This document shows, in pieces, positions 17,459 through 27,221 of a stretch of 64,000 bases of DNA. Source of the stretch: Litoreibacter janthinus (lineage in GTDB: Bacteria; Pseudomonadota; Alphaproteobacteria; Rhodobacterales; Rhodobacteraceae). The translations under genes and the position numbers were made by a program. The notes under the pieces were generated by a model. The model was not told the origin of the DNA, did not search any database, and saw only the letters and a program-made list of their open reading frames with translations. The number at the start of each line of letters is the position of its first letter. Within the stretch, counting starts at the first letter, position 1. The stretch lies in contig NZ_FOYO01000001.1 in NCBI RefSeq assembly GCF_900111945.1, positions 3,169,751-3,233,750 on the forward strand, written 5' to 3'.

Positions 17459-17746
17459 TCAAGCTTCGGCTTGTGCTTTCGCGATGTCTTTTTTGACTTT
17501 GAGTGCCTTCGTGGACAGTTCAACGTCTTTGGCTTTTGCCATGAAACCGTCAAGGCCCCCGCGGTGATCCACAGTGCGCAGAGCAGCAGCGGAGATGCGG
17601 AATTTGAAGCCGCGTCCCAAGGACTCGGACATCAGTGTGACGTCGTTCAGGTTCGGCAGAAAGCGACGACGGGTCCGGTTTTTGGCATGGCTGACATTGT
17701 TGCCGACCATGGGGCCCTTGCCAGTGAGTTCACAGACGCGCGACAT
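17459..17746 (-). CDS. rpmB: 50S ribosomal protein L28
   Basis: A 95-residue ribosomal protein bL28. The N-terminus [20 protein letters not shown] and the basic [12 protein letters not shown] motif are characteristic, and length fits the alphaproteobacterial form. It stands alone with its own terminator. The single N-terminal Cys and absence of the other zinc-ribbon cysteines fit the zinc-independent form. Confidence 0.97.
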   Translation of the reverse strand: MSRVCELTGKGPMVGNNVSHAKNRTRRRFLPNLNDVTLMSESLGRGFKFRISAAALRTVDHRGGLDGFMAKAKDVELSTKALKVKKDIAKAQAEA

Positions 17747-17999
17747 GTGCGTTTCCTTCCGGGTCTTAAACAGATGAAGGCACCGCCCGTGCGATGCCCT
17801 GAATTCGGTCTGCGTGGAATAGGGGGAGATTCTTGGGGGGTCAAGTAGAGATTGGCGCTTTTCGCGCGGGAAACGCCTTGTTTCTTGCCGATACTGGCTT
17901 GGCGGCGGCAGATACTCACGCTTCGGCGATTTGAAACCGGCATTCAGGACACAGCGCCCTCATTTTCATCGCCCCAAACGACTCGGGCCAAGTGCCCGC

Positions 18000-18977
18000 C
18001 TAAGACAAAGAGGCCAGCATTTCTGCCGCCGCGCGATCCGGCGAAAGCGTGCCCTCTGCCACCTTCGTTGCAAGGGCCTGCATGTCAGCGCTGGCTTCGC
18101 GATCGGCGCTGATCCTGGCCAGCAGCCCTGCCTTTACCGCCTCCTCAAACCAGTGAACGCCCTGCGCTTTGCGGCGGGTTTCCCAATGCCCGTGCTCTTT
18201 GCGCCAGTCGCGCAGGGCTTGCATGTCTTGCCAAGCTTCATCCAGCCCCAGCCCCGTCAAGGCCGAGACGATCCGCGCCTTTGGAAATCCGTCTGGATCT
18301 TGAGAACGCTTCCGCAGCAAGCGCAGCGCCCCTGCATAGTCGGCCTGTGTGCGGGTCGCCGCGGGCTTCAGATCGCCGTCGGCCTTGTTCACCAAAATAA
18401 GGTCGGCGATTTCCATGATACCGCGTTTGACCCCCTGCAACTCGTCCCCACCGGCGGGAGCGAGCAAAAGAATGAACAGGTCGGACATCTCGGCCACCAT
18501 GGTTTCCGATTGCCCGACCCCCACGGTTTCAATCAGAACCACGTCAAAGCCAGCGGCCTCGCACAGCGTCACAGCCTCGCGCGTTCGCCGCGCCACGCCG
18601 CCCAGATGGGATTGCGAGGGAGAAGGTCGAATAAACGCTTTGGGATCACGCGACAGAAGATCCATTCGGGTTTTGTCCCCCAAGATCGACCCGCCCGATC
18701 TGGTAGAACTGGGGTCCACTGCCAACACTGCCACCCGAAGTCCCTGTGCGGTCAGATGCAGCCCAAACCCTTCGATGAACGTAGATTTTCCGACTCCCGG
18801 GGTTCCCGACAGCCCGATCCGCAAGGCTTGCGGCGCATCAACGCGTAGCGCGTCAATCAGGGCCAACGCCTGCGTGCGGTGATCGTCACGCGCACTTTCT
18901 ACCAACGTTATCGCGCGCGCCAAGGCGCGCCTGTCTCCCGACCGTATCTTTGCGGCCATCTCTTCAATATGTTTCAA
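18000..18977 (-). CDS. meaB: Methylmalonyl-CoA mutase-associated GTPase MeaB
   Basis: A 325-residue G3E-family GTPase that protects and reloads adenosylcobalamin-dependent methylmalonyl-CoA mutase. Walker A is GTPGVGKSTFIEGFG near residues 58-72; VLAVDPSSTRSGGSILGDKTRM follows, and ETVGVGQSE is the switch region near 155-163. NKADGD is the base-recognition motif. The mutase itself is not nearby. About 250 bases without a recognised gene separate it from rpmB. Confidence 0.94.
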   Translation of the reverse strand: MKHIEEMAAKIRSGDRRALARAITLVESARDDHRTQALALIDALRVDAPQALRIGLSGTPGVGKSTFIEGFGLHLTAQGLRVAVLAVDPSSTRSGGSILGDKTRMDLLSRDPKAFIRPSPSQSHLGGVARRTREAVTLCEAAGFDVVLIETVGVGQSETMVAEMSDLFILLLAPAGGDELQGVKRGIMEIADLILVNKADGDLKPAATRTQADYAGALRLLRKRSQDPDGFPKARIVSALTGLGLDEAWQDMQALRDWRKEHGHWETRRKAQGVHWFEEAVKAGLLARISADREASADMQALATKVAEGTLSPDRAAAEMLASLS

Positions 18978-19082
18978 GGATTGGCGATCTTTCGCTTGTT
19001 TTCCCCGTAGGCTGGGGTGTTATCCGAGGGTTCGAGGGCCAATATGCCCTGAGAGGCATAAGTTATGCAACGAGGCTAAGAT

Positions 19083-19802
19083 ATGAAACAGTTCCTTAAG
19101 GTTTTGGGCATTTGCGCCCTGCCCCTTTCGATGGCAGCACCACAAATTGCGGCGGCAAGCGGCACAACCGATGCGAAGTTTTCTGTCTCGATCCGCGGGC
19201 TGACTGCTGGATCGCTGACCATCAAAGGCAAAGAGGCCGGAAACTCCTATAACGCGTCAGGCGTGCTACAAAGTGGGGGGCTTGTTGGTTTGGTGGCCAA
19301 GGTAAAATACACCGCGTCTTCCAGCGGGTCGGTTTCGGGGAGCAACTTCAGCCCGACGCGATATGACGAAAAGGCGGACACCGGCAAGCGCAAGTCATCA
19401 GCGTCTATTACCTACAAGGGCGGCATTCCGATGGTGTCCGACTTCACGCCGGGTCCGAACACGGTCCAGCCTTCGACCCAGAAAGGCACCGTCGACCCGA
19501 TGACGGCGCTCTATGCTGCGTTTCGCGACGTGGACGCGGCGGAGGTCTGTAAACTGAACGTTAAAATGTATGACGGCAAGCGTCGGTCTCAGGTGAAACT
19601 GGCAACGCCCCGCGCCGAGGGCGATATGATCAAATGCGACGGTGAATACCGCCGACTCGCAGGGTTTTCGGCCGAGGATATGGCAGAGAAGTCGCGCTTT
19701 CCGTTCAACCTGTTCTACGCCAAGACGGCAGAAGGTCGATATCGGGTTGAGAAAGTCGTAACCCAGACTCTTTATGGCAACGCGGTGATGAAGCGGAAAT
19801 AG
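19083..19802 (+). CDS. DUF3108 domain-containing periplasmic protein
   Basis: A 239-residue secreted protein. A signal peptide (FLKVLGICALPLSMAAPQIAAA) is followed by a beta-rich domain with the DUF3108-type GLTAGSLTIKGKEAGNSY near residues 39-56 and VDPMTALYAAFRD near 139-151. Function of DUF3108 is unknown; an outer-envelope role is plausible. GAGG seven bases before the ATG supports the start. hrpB follows after 31 bases and may be cotranscribed. Confidence 0.86.
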   Translation: MKQFLKVLGICALPLSMAAPQIAAASGTTDAKFSVSIRGLTAGSLTIKGKEAGNSYNASGVLQSGGLVGLVAKVKYTASSSGSVSGSNFSPTRYDEKADTGKRKSSASITYKGGIPMVSDFTPGPNTVQPSTQKGTVDPMTALYAAFRDVDAAEVCKLNVKMYDGKRRSQVKLATPRAEGDMIKCDGEYRRLAGFSAEDMAEKSRFPFNLFYAKTAEGRYRVEKVVTQTLYGNAVMKRK

Positions 19803-19833
19803 ACGCGGTCGCGCAAGCGCGGTATGCGGGGCC

Positions 19834-22251
19834 ATGAGCCTTCCAATTGAAGATGTTGTTGACGCCCTTGTTGGTCACATGACCGACGGGGGCGTTTGCG
19901 TTTTGCAGGCCCCACCCGGTGCGGGTAAGACGACGCGGGTACCATTGGCTCTGCTAGAGGCAGGCGCATATGACGGCCGCCTGATCATGCTGGAGCCGCG
20001 ACGTCTGGCGACCCGCGCCGCCGCCGAGCGGATGGCGCAGACCTTGGGCGAGCCAGTCGGTCAAACCGTCGGCTACCGCATGCGCGGCGAGGCAAAAGTG
20101 TCGAAAGCCACGCGGATCGAGGTCGTGACCGAAGGCATCCTGACACGTATGATCCAAAGCGACCCTGAGCTTTCTGGCGTCGGATGCGTGGTGTTCGACG
20201 AATTCCATGAACGGTCGCTTAATGGTGACTTGGGGCTGGCCTTGGTCTGGGAAGCACGCGGGGCGTTGCGGCCAGATCTGAAACTGATGGTCATGTCGGC
20301 CACCTTGGACGCAGAACCCGTCGCGGAATTATTGGGCAACGCCCCCGTGGTAACATCCGACGGGCGGGCGCATCCGGTGGAAACCCGCTGGCTGGACCGC
20401 CCCTTGCACAAAGACATTCGGTTCGAAACGGCGGCAGCAGACCTCGTCAACCGCACGGTCAGCGAGACCACGGGCGGGGTTTTGGTATTCCTCCCTGGAG
20501 AAGGAGAAATCCGCCGCGTGATGGGCGCACTGACCGTCCCAAAAGGCGCAGCCGTGCGCCCGCTATTCGGCGCGTTGCCGTTCAAAGAGCAACGCGCGGC
20601 GATTGCGCCGGAAGAGGGCGTGCGCAAAATTGTGCTGGCGACATCAATTGCCGAAACCTCCCTGACGATTGAAGACGTGCGCGTCGTCGTCGACGCAGGC
20701 CGTGCGCGGCGGGCACGGTTCGATCCCGGATCGGGAATGTCGAGATTGGTCACGGAAAAAGTATCACGTGCGGAGGCCACCCAACGCCAAGGCCGCGCAG
20801 GGCGCGTCCAACCGGGCATATGCTACCGGTTGTGGACCCGGGCGGAGGAAGGCGCATTGCCCGCGTTCCCGCCCGCAGAGATTGAGGCGGCAGACCTGAC
20901 GGGACTCGCACTTGAGCTGGCCAACTGGGGAGCCGCGCCACAGGATCTGGCCTTTCTCACCCCACCGCCCGAAGGCGCGTTCGCGGAAGCGCAAGCCCTG
21001 CTCGAGATGTTGGGCGCGTTAGATGCTGGACGGATCACTGAACACGGGCGCACGCTCGCCGCCATGCCATTGCACCCGCGTTTGGGGCACATGCTGGCAA
21101 ACTCAGGCACGGGCGGGCCAGCCTTGGCCGCACTTCTGGGCGAACGTGACCCGTCAGGGCGTGCGGCAGGAACTGATATGTCCGCACGAATGAAACTGCT
21201 GAACGGCGCAGTACCACCGCAGGTCAACCGCGGCGTGGTGGAACGGGTGCGCGCGGAGGCCAAACGACTGAGCCGATTTGCTGGCGGCACCGAACGCAGC
21301 TTGGGCGAGATGGCAGCGCTCGCCTACCCCGACCGCATCGGATTGCGACGCCCGGGCAAGGATGCGCGTTACGTCCTGTCGGGCGGCAAAGGCGCCGTGA
21401 TCGACGGAGGTGACACGTTGGCAGGGCAACGGCTGATTGTGGCTCTGGATTTGGACGGCGATGCACGAGAAGCCAAGGTGCGGCTGGCTTGTGCGATAAG
21501 CGAGGCAGAGCTGCGTGAGCTTTACGCTGGTCAGATCACTTGGGTTGAACTGTGCGAGTGGTCCAAACGTGACCGGAAGGTGCTGGCCCGCCGGCAGGAA
21601 CGGTTCGGGGCTTTGATCTTGGACGACCGCGCGTGGAAAGACGCCGACCCCGATCATATCGCGCAAGCCATGCTGGACGGAGTTCGGCAATTGGGATTGG
21701 CATCGCTCAATTGGTCGAAAGCCGCCAGATACCTGCGGGCGCGAGTTTTGTACATGCGCGAAGGCATGCCGGACTGGTCGGACGAGGCGCTGCTCCACAC
21801 CCTCGAAGACTGGCTGTTGCCGTATCTAAGCGGTATGCGGTCCGTCGAAGACCTGAAAGGTGTAGACGTTGCCGAAGCATTGCGCGCGAAGTTGAACTGG
21901 GACCAAATGCAAGCCTTGGATGGCGGCGCCCCTGCAAAATTCACTACACCTTTGGGCCGCGATCTCGCGCTGGATTATGCGGATGGCACCCCTGCCCTTG
22001 AAGTGCGATTGCAAGAAATGTTTGGCGTCACGCAACACCCGCGTACTGGACCGGATCGCCTCCCTTTGAAAATCACCCTGCTGTCCCCTGCCTCACGCCC
22101 TGTGCAAGTGACAACCGACTTGCCAGGGTTCTGGGCAGGATCTTACGCCGATGTCCGCAAGGACATGCGGGCGCGGTATCCGCGCCACCCTTGGCCGGAA
22201 GATCCGACCGTCGCGGACCCGACTTTGCGCGCAAAACCGCGCGGGACGTAA
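19834..22251 (+). CDS. hrpB: ATP-dependent helicase HrpB
   Basis: An 805-residue DEAH-box helicase. Walker A is APPGAGKTTRVPLALL near residues 26-41, the DEAH-type box is FDEFHERSLNGDLGL near 123-137, MSATLDAEPVAELL follows as motif III, and TSIAETSLTIEDVRVVVD with QRQGRAGRVQPGICYRLW are motifs V and VI. Length and the C-terminal HrpB domain fit the family. HrpB's cellular role in most bacteria is not well defined. Confidence 0.95.
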   Translation: MSLPIEDVVDALVGHMTDGGVCVLQAPPGAGKTTRVPLALLEAGAYDGRLIMLEPRRLATRAAAERMAQTLGEPVGQTVGYRMRGEAKVSKATRIEVVTEGILTRMIQSDPELSGVGCVVFDEFHERSLNGDLGLALVWEARGALRPDLKLMVMSATLDAEPVAELLGNAPVVTSDGRAHPVETRWLDRPLHKDIRFETAAADLVNRTVSETTGGVLVFLPGEGEIRRVMGALTVPKGAAVRPLFGALPFKEQRAAIAPEEGVRKIVLATSIAETSLTIEDVRVVVDAGRARRARFDPGSGMSRLVTEKVSRAEATQRQGRAGRVQPGICYRLWTRAEEGALPAFPPAEIEAADLTGLALELANWGAAPQDLAFLTPPPEGAFAEAQALLEMLGALDAGRITEHGRTLAAMPLHPRLGHMLANSGTGGPALAALLGERDPSGRAAGTDMSARMKLLNGAVPPQVNRGVVERVRAEAKRLSRFAGGTERSLGEMAALAYPDRIGLRRPGKDARYVLSGGKGAVIDGGDTLAGQRLIVALDLDGDAREAKVRLACAISEAELRELYAGQITWVELCEWSKRDRKVLARRQERFGALILDDRAWKDADPDHIAQAMLDGVRQLGLASLNWSKAARYLRARVLYMREGMPDWSDEALLHTLEDWLLPYLSGMRSVEDLKGVDVAEALRAKLNWDQMQALDGGAPAKFTTPLGRDLALDYADGTPALEVRLQEMFGVTQHPRTGPDRLPLKITLLSPASRPVQVTTDLPGFWAGSYADVRKDMRARYPRHPWPEDPTVADPTLRAKPRGT

Positions 22252-22315
22252 GCGGGCTGGACAGTGCGGCCGCTACCGCTAGTGTCTGATATGACCTAAA
22301 TTGGAGGCCCGCATC

Positions 22316-24604
22316 ATGACCCTTGGCAACAGCAAATTCGGTACGGCTCAACCTGTCAAACGGCGTGAGGACACGCGGTTTCTGACTGGCGATGGCAACT
22401 ACCTTGACGACACGGTGCCAGCCGGAACGCTGTTCGGATACGTGTTCCGCTCCTCCGTTGCTCATGCCGAGATCACCGAGTTGGATGTCACTGACGCAGA
22501 GGCCGCGGACGGCGTGCATCTGGTGCTGACGGCAGACAGTTTTGAAGACGCAGGTGGCGTCAATAAGATGGGCGCTTCGATTATTACAAACCGAGACGGC
22601 ACCCAAGGTGCTGCCCCTGTCCGACCGATTCTGGCAAAAGGGCGCGTGCGTTTCGTGGGCGAGCCGATTGCCATGGTCGTGGCAGACAGTCTTGAGCAGG
22701 CGAAGGACGCCGCGGAACTGATCGGTTTCGATTACAACGACCTGCCCGTTCACATGGACCTGTCAGAAGGCGGCCCTGCCATTCATCCCGAGGCACCAGA
22801 TAATGTCGCCTATGACTGGGGGATCGGCGACGCGGAGAAGACCGACGCCGCGTTCAAGGCGGCCGCGTTCACCACAAAAGTCGAGATCGGCGACAACCGG
22901 ATCATCGCAAATTCCATGGAGCCGCGCGGCTGTTGGGCGGCCGTCGAAGATAACCGCTTGCATGTGGCCTATTCAGGCCAAGGGGTTTGGGGGCTGAAAG
23001 GCTCGCTTGCCTCGACGCTTGGCATCGACAAGAAAGACGTTCATGTGACCACGCCTGATGTCGGCGGCGGCTTCGGGATGAAGGCGTTCGACTACCCTGA
23101 GTATTTCCTCGTCGCACAAGCAGCCCGCTCACTGAACCGCCCCGTCCGGTGGCAAGCAGATCGCACGGAATCCATGCTGTCTGACAATGCGGGCCGCGAT
23201 CTGGTGTCCACCGCTGAACTGGCCTTTGACAAGAACCACAAAATCATCGGTTACCGCGTAAACGCGGTCAGCAACATGGGCGCTTATAACTCAACCTTCG
23301 CGCAATTCATCCAAAGCGACTTGGCCTCCAAGGTGTTGATGGGTGTCTACGATGTGCAGGCAGCATATTTTTCGAACCAGGGCATTTACACCAACACCAC
23401 CCAAGTCGATGCCTATCGAGGCGCAGGCCGCCCCGAGGCGATTTATGTGCTAGAGCGCGCCATCGATTACGCCGCGCGGGAGTTGGGCGTGGACGCACTG
23501 GAGCTGCGACGCAAAAACTTCATTGCCGCGGACAAGTTCCCCTACACCTCCGCCACCGGCGAACTCTATGACGTGGGGGACTTCCACAAAGTGCTGCAAC
23601 GCGCGGAGGAAGAGGCGGACATGTCAGGCTTCGCGGAACGCAAAGCTGGGTCAGCCAAGGCTGGAAAACTGCGCGGGCTTGGGGTGTGCTACTACATCGA
23701 AAGTATCCTTGGCAGTCCCGATGAAACCGCCCATGTGGAGTTCGCAGATACAGGCCGCGTTAACCTTTACGTAGGCACCCAAAGCAACGGCCAGGGTCAC
23801 GAGACGGTTTATGCCCAGATGCTGCACGAATACACAGGCATTGATCCGGACTTGATCGACATCATCCAAGGCGACAGTGACCTGATCGCCAAGGGTGGTG
23901 GCACCGGCGGGTCACGCTCTGTCACCACGCAAGGAACGGCGAACAAGGCTGTCGCAGAAAAAACCATCGACACCTTCCGCCCGTTTGTCGCTGAGCAGTT
24001 GGGTGTGCCCGAGGTGGCCTTCGAGGACGGATCTTTCCGTGCCGAAGGCTCCAACACGGTTATGACGCTGATCGAGGCGGCGGAGGTGGCCCGCACCGAA
24101 GGCCGCGATGACCTACTCAACATCTCGGCCAGCACGACATTGCCGGGCCGCTCCTACCCAAATGGCTGCCACGTCGCAGAGGTCGAGATTGATCCGGACA
24201 CCGGCCTGACCGAAGTGGTGAAATATACCGTCGTGGACGATTTCGGCGTGTTGATGAACCCGATGATGGCCGAAGGTCAGGTGCATGGCGGTGTCGTTCA
24301 AGGCATTGGCCAAGCGATCAGCGAACACGTGGTCTATGACGAGGACGGCCAGCTTCTGACCGCCACGTTCATGGATTACGGAATGCCCCGCGCGGCAGAC
24401 ATGCCGATGATCCAGTTCCATTCCGAACCTGTGCCGTCCACGGCCAACGTGCTTGGCATGAAAGGCTGCGGCGAGGCTGGGACCGTCGGCGCTTTGGCCG
24501 CCGTTGCCAACGGCGCGCTAGATGCAATGTGGGAGCGTGGCGTGCGCCGCGCTGACATGCCCTTCACGCCCCAGCGGGTCTGGCAAATGATTGGCGACGC
24601 ATAG
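22316..24604 (+). CDS. Molybdopterin-binding subunit of a xanthine dehydrogenase/CoxL-like hydroxylase
   Basis: A 762-residue large subunit of a molybdenum hydroxylase. The N-terminus GTAQPVKRREDTRFLTGDGN is typical of CoxL-like proteins. The active-site loop reads AYRGAGRPEAIY near residue 367, the form-II type rather than the AYxCSFR of true carbon monoxide dehydrogenase. The catalytic Glu lies in GCGEAGTVGA near residue 718. The ATG at 22316 has GGAGG eight bases upstream. No medium FAD subunit or small 2Fe-2S subunit gene is next to it, which is unusual. Substrate unknown. Confidence 0.9.
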   Translation: MTLGNSKFGTAQPVKRREDTRFLTGDGNYLDDTVPAGTLFGYVFRSSVAHAEITELDVTDAEAADGVHLVLTADSFEDAGGVNKMGASIITNRDGTQGAAPVRPILAKGRVRFVGEPIAMVVADSLEQAKDAAELIGFDYNDLPVHMDLSEGGPAIHPEAPDNVAYDWGIGDAEKTDAAFKAAAFTTKVEIGDNRIIANSMEPRGCWAAVEDNRLHVAYSGQGVWGLKGSLASTLGIDKKDVHVTTPDVGGGFGMKAFDYPEYFLVAQAARSLNRPVRWQADRTESMLSDNAGRDLVSTAELAFDKNHKIIGYRVNAVSNMGAYNSTFAQFIQSDLASKVLMGVYDVQAAYFSNQGIYTNTTQVDAYRGAGRPEAIYVLERAIDYAARELGVDALELRRKNFIAADKFPYTSATGELYDVGDFHKVLQRAEEEADMSGFAERKAGSAKAGKLRGLGVCYYIESILGSPDETAHVEFADTGRVNLYVGTQSNGQGHETVYAQMLHEYTGIDPDLIDIIQGDSDLIAKGGGTGGSRSVTTQGTANKAVAEKTIDTFRPFVAEQLGVPEVAFEDGSFRAEGSNTVMTLIEAAEVARTEGRDDLLNISASTTLPGRSYPNGCHVAEVEIDPDTGLTEVVKYTVVDDFGVLMNPMMAEGQVHGGVVQGIGQAISEHVVYDEDGQLLTATFMDYGMPRAADMPMIQFHSEPVPSTANVLGMKGCGEAGTVGALAAVANGALDAMWERGVRRADMPFTPQRVWQMIGDA

Positions 24605-24922
24605 ATGTGTAACGCCTCTGGCAGCGCAATTTGCACCGTTCAAATTGAGAACGCTCGAACCCGAGTGACGGAATGGCGCTTCAAGAAGCGCGGGGACAAT
24701 ACCGGCTGGCACAGGCATGAGCACGACTATGTCGTTGTCCCGCTTTTTGATGGCACTTTGGAGATTAAGCTGCCCGAAGGAGAGGTCATAACGGCGCCGA
24801 TGCAAAACGGCGTCCCCTACTTTCGCAAACTGGGTATCGAGCATGACGTGCTCAGCGCCAATGACTTCGAGTGCGCGTTCATCGAGATCGAGCTTCTGGA
24901 ATCCCCAAGCGATGGCACGTGA
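24605..24922 (+). CDS. Cupin domain-containing protein
   Basis: A 105-residue single-domain cupin. RGDNTGWHRHEHDYVVVPL near residues 31-49 supplies the His/His/Glu-type metal ligands of motif 1, and FRKLGIEHDVLSANDFECAFIEIEL forms motif 2 with a further His. The ATG directly follows the stop of the CoxL-like gene, so translation is probably coupled. The methyltransferase gene begins within its last 11 bases. Metal and ligand are unknown. Confidence 0.84.
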   Translation: MCNASGSAICTVQIENARTRVTEWRFKKRGDNTGWHRHEHDYVVVPLFDGTLEIKLPEGEVITAPMQNGVPYFRKLGIEHDVLSANDFECAFIEIELLESPSDGT

Positions 24923-25550
24923 CCAAAAAGACAAACCCGACCTAGACGCCGCCTATGCGCTGGAAACGCCAGACGATAACCGTCAGCTTTATGGCAAATG
25001 GGCCGAGACCTATGATCAAAGCTTCGCACAACAGATGGACTACCAACTGCCTGCCCACGTGGCACGGGTTTTCGCCGAATTGGGAGGCGTCGGACCTGTC
25101 TTGGATGTGGGGGCGGGCACAGGATTGCTTGCCGAAGCCTTGCGCCCTATCAGCGACGTGAAAATCGACGCGCTTGATCTGTCCGCCGATATGCTGGCAG
25201 TCGCGGGCAGGAAAGGGATCTACCGCGATCTGATTGTCGGCGATCTGACGAAAGCACTGCCGATTGAGGCCGGGCAATATGGTGGCGTGGTCAGCTCCGG
25301 CACGTTCACGCATGGCCATGTCGGGCCGGAGGTATTGGATCAGCTCCTGACCTTTGCCAGCACAGGCGCGTTGTTCGTCCTGTCGGTCAATGCCGAGCAT
25401 TTCGAGGCGCGCGGGTTCGAGGCAAAGTTCAAAGCACTTGGCGACAAGATCGATGATTTCCACATTCGCACCGTGTCCATATATGGCGCGGGTACCGATG
25501 AGGCGCATTCGAAGGACAAGGGGCATCTCGCGGTGTTTCGCCGGATGTAA
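24912..25550 (+). CDS. Class I SAM-dependent methyltransferase
   Basis: A 212-residue methyltransferase. Motif I VLDVGAGTGLLAEALRP lies near residues 62-78, with the acidic residue IDALDLSADML near 86-96 and DLTKALP as motif II. The N-terminal segment LYGKWAETYDQSF is common in small-molecule methyltransferases. Its start overlaps the cupin gene by 11 bases. The acceptor cannot be predicted. Confidence 0.88.
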   Translation: MARDQKDKPDLDAAYALETPDDNRQLYGKWAETYDQSFAQQMDYQLPAHVARVFAELGGVGPVLDVGAGTGLLAEALRPISDVKIDALDLSADMLAVAGRKGIYRDLIVGDLTKALPIEAGQYGGVVSSGTFTHGHVGPEVLDQLLTFASTGALFVLSVNAEHFEARGFEAKFKALGDKIDDFHIRTVSIYGAGTDEAHSKDKGHLAVFRRM

Positions 25551-25640
25551 CACCCATGAAGAATATGTGAAACGCCTTGACTGGAAGCAGTTAGAAGTTC
25601 CTCCTAGTGTTTCTAAAAGGTTCGAATTGGAGTGAGTAAC

Positions 25641-26759
25641 GTGCGCTGGTATAAGGGAATGGAAAGGCTCGGCGGATATGTCCGCCCCATGTCTGACCGC
25701 CTCAAATCCCTTGTTGGCTTCGGTCCAGAGCCGCGCTCGCTTCACCCGAAGGCCACGCGCGGGCCGGTCACCCATGTGATCATTCTGGACGGCACCATGT
25801 CGACGTTGGAACGTGGTTTTGAGACACATGCAGGCATGACCTTCCGGCTGCTGTCCGAAATGTCCCCGAACAAAGCCGTTTCCCTGAAATACGAAGCTGG
25901 CATTCAATGGCAGGGCCTGCGGCGCGCCATCGACGTGATGGTCGGGGTCGGAATCAACAGCCAGATCCGCCGTGCTTACGGGTTCATTGCTTCGCGCTAC
26001 CGGCCCGGCGATCGAATTTTCCTCTTTGGGTATTCACGTGGTGCCTATGCCGTGCGCAGTCTCGCGGGCGTTATCGACCAAGTTGGATTGCTACGCGCCG
26101 ACTGCGCCACCGAGCGCAACGTGCGTCAGGCCTATCGCCACTACCGCATGGCACCGACTTCAACGGCCTGCAAAGCGTTCCACCAAGAGTTTTGTCACGA
26201 AGAAGCCAACATCGAAATGATTGGAATCTGGGATACGGTCCGCGCCCTCGGATTCCGCGCTCCATTCCTGTGGCGCTTTTCGCCGGTTGAACACCAATTT
26301 CACAACCACACCCTCGGCTGTTCAGTTAAACATGGCTACCACGCCTTGGCCCTGAACGAGACTCGTCGCGTATTCGAACCCGTGTTGTGGGAAAGCCGCG
26401 ATGGCTACAAGGGCGTGCTGGAACAGGTTTGGTTCAAGGGTGCGCATGGCGATGTCGGCGGACACTTAATGGGCTACGACAAGGCGCGGCCGCTGGCCAA
26501 TATCTCGCTCGTCTGGATGCTGGAGAAGGCAGAGATGTGCGGCCTCCCCCTGCCCGATAAATGGCGCACGCGGTTCCCCCGAGATATCGACGCGCCCTCC
26601 GTTGGCACTTGGCGGCAATGGGGAAAACTCTTCTGGCAACGCCGCGCGCGTGTGGTCGGGCGCGATCCGTCTGAACGGCTTCATGAAAGTGTAATTAACG
26701 GCCCGCAGGCGTTTGTTCCCGCGACCAAGTCGCAGATGAAGGCCGTTTCGCGCGGATAA
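25641..26759 (+). CDS. DUF2235 domain hydrolase (Tle1-like alpha/beta fold)
   Basis: A 372-residue protein with a DUF2235 (T6SS phospholipase effector Tle1-like) catalytic domain. The nucleophile elbow is LFGYSRGAYAVRSLAG (GxSxG) near residues 128-143, and VWFKGAHGDVGGHLMG near 262-277 carries the expected Asp/His. The start is GTG 25641, with GGAG eight bases upstream; the earlier GTG at 25632 overlaps that site. No VgrG, PAAR or immunity gene lies beside it, so a housekeeping hydrolase role is equally possible. Confidence 0.85.
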   Translation: MRWYKGMERLGGYVRPMSDRLKSLVGFGPEPRSLHPKATRGPVTHVIILDGTMSTLERGFETHAGMTFRLLSEMSPNKAVSLKYEAGIQWQGLRRAIDVMVGVGINSQIRRAYGFIASRYRPGDRIFLFGYSRGAYAVRSLAGVIDQVGLLRADCATERNVRQAYRHYRMAPTSTACKAFHQEFCHEEANIEMIGIWDTVRALGFRAPFLWRFSPVEHQFHNHTLGCSVKHGYHALALNETRRVFEPVLWESRDGYKGVLEQVWFKGAHGDVGGHLMGYDKARPLANISLVWMLEKAEMCGLPLPDKWRTRFPRDIDAPSVGTWRQWGKLFWQRRARVVGRDPSERLHESVINGPQAFVPATKSQMKAVSRG

Positions 26760-26761
26760 AG

Positions 26762-27221
26762 CGCGACCTCCCTAACTTCGAAAACACGACAGCCCTGTCC
26801 CTGTGCACTGGCTTGGCCAAAGCAAAGGGGGTGACAGCTTGGATACGCTATCGCCCGCCACACCAGCATTGGGCTACTTGGATTTTATCCGCGCCACCCA
26901 CGAGCACGCGATCCTGCCGCAGGAAGATACATTCGATGGCTACAATCTTTTTTACCGCGGGCAAGCGGTGAAGGTAGAGGAGGCCGAGGACGACAAGGCG
27001 ACCGACAGAATCCAACCCGGCCAAATGAGTTTGCATCACGGGCTGACAATTCACGGTTTGGGCCCCAATGCTCTTACAATCGCCGCATCGCCGCCGTCGT
27101 GTGATACATGCGTCCCGTGCGGTTCCCACGGAAGCCAAAAAGTGTCATGCTGGCGCGGGGACGTCTCAACCGAAAACGACGTCTACAGGGGAGCTCCAAC
27201 CACAAGATGCACGGGCCTTAA
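26762..27221 (+). pseudogene. Decayed phytanoyl-CoA dioxygenase (PhyH) family gene
   Basis: The C-terminal half of a 2-oxoglutarate-dependent dioxygenase can be read in three pieces. GVTAWI in one frame (26828-26845) continues, after a one-base loss, as LSPATPALGYLDFIRATHEH and ILPQEDTFDGYNLFYRGQAV in a second frame. That frame holds PGQMSLHHGLTIHGLGPN. A further shift near 27078 gives RRIAAVV, then a TGA at 27102-27104 where Arg is expected, then YMRPVRF and SVMLARGR. The distal His (IHG) and the Arg-rich strand are recognisable; the N-terminal HxD iron ligands are gone. Its end overlaps the convergent membrane gene. Confidence 0.78.
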
